From: CALXXL01 sp034926605
GTDB taxonomy: Bacteria > Verrucomicrobiota > Lentisphaeria > Victivallales > Victivallaceae
NCBI GenBank assembly: GCA_034926605.1
Contig: JAYFQV010000011.1
Span: forward strand, 24,834 to 88,833
Direction of reading: 5' to 3'
Length of the DNA stretch: 64,000 nucleotides
The notes beneath the pieces are model-generated. The model did not search any database, was not told the DNA's origin, and saw only the letters and a program-made list of their open reading frames with translations. The translations under genes were made by a program, and so were the position numbers. This document shows, piece by piece, positions 62,016 through 64,000 of this stretch (the stretch's first letter is position 1; every line of letters starts with the position of its first letter).

Positions 62016-63490
62016 AGAAGGAAATCGTCAAGTACGGCAAAAGCCCGGTCTTTTTCGATACTTTCACCCGCCGTCCCGGTCCGGTGAAGACCAATATGCA
62101 CTATTGCCCCGGCTGCGGCCACGGGATTCTGCACAAGCTGATCGCCGAGGCTATCGCCGAGCGCGGGATCAAGGACGATCTCGTGTTCATAAACCCGGTC
62201 GGCTGTGCGGTGATCGCGTATTACTATTTCAACTGCGGAAGCATAACCGTTGCCCACGGCCGGGCTCCGGCGGTCGCCACCGGTGTTTCCCGCGCCTGCC
62301 CGGACAAGATGGTCATTTCGTATCAGGGCGACGGCGATTTGGCGGCAATCGGTCTCAACGAGTTCGTCCAAGCCGCCAACCGCGGCGAGAAGATGACGAT
62401 ATTTTTCGTGAACAATTCCAATTACGGCATGACCGGAGGCCAGATGGCTCCGACCACCCTGCCGGGCCAGAAGACCACCACCACCCCCTACGGACGCAAC
62501 GTGGAGGTTGACGGCTACCCCATGAAGGTGTGCGAACTGTTGAACGCGCTCGACGTGCCGGTGTATATCGAACGCTGCGCGCTGACCAGCACCGCGAATA
62601 TCATGAAGGCGCGCAAGGCGGTCGGCAAGGCGCTAGACAACCTGCGCGACCGCAAGGGGTTCAGCCTGGTCGAGTTCCTCTGCGGCTGTCCGGTGAACCT
62701 GCACAAGGACGCCGCCGGGATCAACAAGTTCATCGACGAGGAGATGACCAGGTATTTCCCGCTCGGCTGCTTCCGCGACCGTTCGGCGGAAACCGAGAGC
62801 CGTCCGCTGCCGCCGCCGTCGATCCACGATCCGGCGGAAGTGAAGGCTCGGCTGTTCCCGGAAAAGTTGGACATCGGGGTAAATGAGAACTTCCGCAACG
62901 AGTCGAAGATTTTCGATCGCGAACTGCGGATTAAGCTCTCCGGTTTCGGAGGGCAGGGTATTCTGAGTTTGGGCACGATGATTGCGAACATGGCCAAGCT
63001 GCGCAATTTCAACACCAGCTGGCTGCCGAGCTACGGCCCGGAGCAGCGCGGCGGAGCGGCGAACTGTTCGGTGATCGTCAGCCGGGAAAAAATCGGTTCG
63101 CCGATTATCGACAGCGCCTGCGATCTTTTGATCGCGATCAGTCAGACCGCGCTTGACAAGTTCAAGCACGAGCTGAAGCCGGAAGGCATATTGATCTATG
63201 ACAGTTCGATCATGACGCTGCCGGACGATTTGCCGGAAACGGTGACGGTGGCTAGCATCGACGCGTCGAACATTGCGCGCAAACTGGGCAATGCGAAGTG
63301 TGCGAATTCGGTACTGCTCGGCGTGTTGGGCGCGGTATTGAAGCAGAAAGGCTATCTTGAGGGGGCGGACAAGGAAGACTTCGACCGCGCCTTCAACGAG
63401 GCGGTTTACGAGAGCTTCCGCAGCAAACCGGATGTGATCGAACTGAATAAGCAGGCGTTTGCGGCGGGAGAGCAAGCAGCGGCGCTGTAG
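62012..63490 (+). CDS. 2-ketoacid:ferredoxin oxidoreductase beta-gamma fusion subunit
   Basis: A 492-residue polypeptide joining two subunits that are separate in most archaea. Residues about 1-270 form the beta chain with the TPP diphosphate motif YQGDGDLAAIGLNEFVQAANRG and NNSNYGMTGGQ. Residues about 310-485 are the gamma chain, with KLSGFGGQGILSLGTMIANMAK and SYGPEQRGGAANCSV. A 40-residue linker lies between. ATG 62012 overlaps the stop of the alpha gene (ATGA), so the longer frame is not used. It completes a three-gene oxidoreductase operon. Confidence 0.87.
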   Translation: MKKEIVKYGKSPVFFDTFTRRPGPVKTNMHYCPGCGHGILHKLIAEAIAERGIKDDLVFINPVGCAVIAYYYFNCGSITVAHGRAPAVATGVSRACPDKMVISYQGDGDLAAIGLNEFVQAANRGEKMTIFFVNNSNYGMTGGQMAPTTLPGQKTTTTPYGRNVEVDGYPMKVCELLNALDVPVYIERCALTSTANIMKARKAVGKALDNLRDRKGFSLVEFLCGCPVNLHKDAAGINKFIDEEMTRYFPLGCFRDRSAETESRPLPPPSIHDPAEVKARLFPEKLDIGVNENFRNESKIFDRELRIKLSGFGGQGILSLGTMIANMAKLRNFNTSWLPSYGPEQRGGAANCSVIVSREKIGSPIIDSACDLLIAISQTALDKFKHELKPEGILIYDSSIMTLPDDLPETVTVASIDASNIARKLGNAKCANSVLLGVLGAVLKQKGYLEGADKEDFDRAFNEAVYESFRSKPDVIELNKQAFAAGEQAAAL

Positions 63491-63506
63491 AAAAAGAAAA
63501 ATCCCT

Positions 63507-63524
63507 CCGCCGAATATTCGGCGG
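63507..63524 (+). terminator. Palindromic hairpin after the oxidoreductase operon
   Basis: A perfect 18-base palindrome (CCGCCGA arms around ATAT), 16 bases past the stop codon and before the tRNA gene. No T tract follows. Confidence 0.4.
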
Positions 63525-63533
63525 AAGGTTTAT

Positions 63534-63610
63534 GGGCGGTTAACTCAGTTGGTTAGAGTACTTGGTTTACACCCAAGTTGTCGCAGGTTCGAGTCCTGTA
63601 CCGCCCACCA
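63534..63610 (+). tRNA. tRNA-Val (anticodon UAC)
   Basis: A 77-base cloverleaf. The acceptor stem is GGGCGGT (63534-63540) with ACCGCCC (63600-63606), the anticodon stem CTTGG/CCAAG closes the loop TTTACAC with anticodon TAC, and the T arm GCAGG-TTCGAGT-CCTGT is standard. The CCA end is encoded (63608-63610). Confidence 0.95.
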
Positions 63611-63622
63611 TTTTTTGAGCTT

Positions 63623-63661
63623 AAACAGCCCTGTCGGAGTGAAAAACCGGCAGGGCTGTTT
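63623..63661 (+). terminator. Hairpin downstream of tRNA-Val
   Basis: AAACAGCCCTG (63623-63633) pairs with CAGGGCTGTTT (63651-63661), extended inward by TCGG/CCGG. A strong stem with a short T-containing end, suited to stop the tRNA transcript. Confidence 0.65.
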
Positions 63662-63698
63662 CATTGAAATGCAGGTTATAGTTTTTTTATATGATTTA

Positions 63699-63738
63699 GC
63701 GGCCGCGGCAGTTCGCTCTGCCGGCGGCCGCCGTTTTT
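63699..63738 (+). terminator. GC-rich hairpin with T tract before the convergent partial gene
   Basis: A 13-pair stem with one bulge (63699-63711 with 63718-63731) followed on the plus strand by CG and five T. It would block plus-strand transcription from running into the convergent gene. Confidence 0.5.
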
Positions 63739-63748
63739 ATTGTTGTTA

Positions 63749-64000
63749 TCAGCTTACCAGCGCCAGGATGCCGTCGTCGTTCACCAGCGAGTAGTTCCCG
63801 AACGAACCGCCCCACTCGAACGAGCCAAGCAATTCGCGGTCTTTGTATATCTCAACCGTCAGACCTTCGAGCACGTCGAAGTCGTCCAGCGCCATCAGAT
63901 CGCAGTCGCCGGTGTGGTCGCCCACCTCGATCGTCATCAGGTTGTCCCCGTCGCCGCTGAAGGTGAATCCGCCCGAAGCGAACGCCTCCAGTTCCGTGCG
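63749..64000 (-). CDS. C-terminal part of a Gly/Asp-rich extracellular-type protein (runs off the window)
   Basis: The frame is open from the window edge (64000) to the stop at 63749, so at least 84 residues of C-terminus are visible: RTELEAFASGGFTFSGDGDN, then LMTIEVGDHTGDCDLMALDD and a tail ending SLVNDDGILALVS. The internal Met at 63937 should not be taken as the start. Alternating short strands with Asp/Gly turns suggest a beta-rich surface or calcium-binding domain, perhaps related in style to the repeat protein at 22682-24448. Family not recognised. Confidence 0.6.
   Translation of the reverse strand, partial: RTELEAFASGGFTFSGDGDNLMTIEVGDHTGDCDLMALDDFDVLEGLTVEIYKDRELLGSFEWGGSFGNYSLVNDDGILALVS

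Noticed and set aside
63749..63937. A complete 62-residue protein
   Set aside because: The frame stays open to the window edge, so the Met at 63937 is internal to a larger truncated gene.

Overview
The window reads as a chromosomal segment of a Gram-negative, GC-rich anaerobe of the PVC superphylum, most likely a gut Lentisphaerota (Victivallis-like). Reasons: a GreA fused behind a roughly 540-residue N-terminal extension of the chlamydial/PVC kind, a Minf_1886-family protein, LpxK (lipid A), a 2-oxoacid:ferredoxin oxidoreductase, and several glycoside-hydrolase-like proteins. Taxonomy is inferred from gene content only.

Layout. 1-14.6 kb is an accessory and carbohydrate region: two secreted GH20-like paralogues, a candidate structured small RNA with its own promoter and terminator (about 5883-6063), a small membrane protein, a FabH-like ketosynthase, a HAD phosphatase/cytoplasmic GH20-like pair, then on the other strand a GH36-like alpha-galactosidase, an S-adenosylhomocysteine-hydrolase-like protein, an SAH/MTA-type deaminase and an extremely Asp-rich 80-residue protein. 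14.6-22.6 kb (minus strand) carries an orphan N6-adenine methyltransferase, a recent tandem duplication of an iron-sulfur flavoprotein, the long GreA, aspartate kinase and homoserine dehydrogenase. 22.6-28.5 kb (plus) has a repeat-rich surface-type protein, an MFS permease, a LeuA/CimA-type synthase and LpxK. 28.5-33.1 kb (minus) has an FkbM methyltransferase, a Pro/Val-repeat secreted protein, a membrane-anchored ankyrin protein and RuvB. 33.2-38.7 kb (plus) has transketolase, a Minf_1886 protein, an M16 peptidase and a membrane protein.

38.7-46.9 kb is a pyrimidine block: pyrG-carB on one strand, carA-dxs divergent from it. 47.0-49.1 kb is an isolated patch of phage head genes (scaffold, DUF5309 major capsid, head completion), with one frameshift in each of the first two. 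49.1-50.8 kb holds DciA, an exported protein and MazG; 51.0-53.8 kb holds rpsD, a lipoprotein, a SurA-like chaperone and a YhcH-family protein. 53.8-56.5 kb is a minus-strand TetR / DapA-like aldolase / NAD-epimerase operon. 56.7-64 kb holds a 36-residue basic protein gene missed by length filters, comF, a DUF4855 protein, hisF, a three-gene 2-ketoacid:ferredoxin oxidoreductase operon with fused beta-gamma subunits, tRNA-Val(UAC), and the 3' end of a gene that leaves the window.

Expression signals are legible: many clear intrinsic terminators, several good -35/-10 promoters, frequent 1-8 nt gene overlaps indicating coupled operons, and at least three genes whose -10 box lies so close to the ATG that a leaderless mRNA is likely. 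No CRISPR array, insertion sequence or rRNA was seen. The only gene-free stretch above 300 bases is 5714-6073, which holds the candidate small RNA and two divergent promoters.
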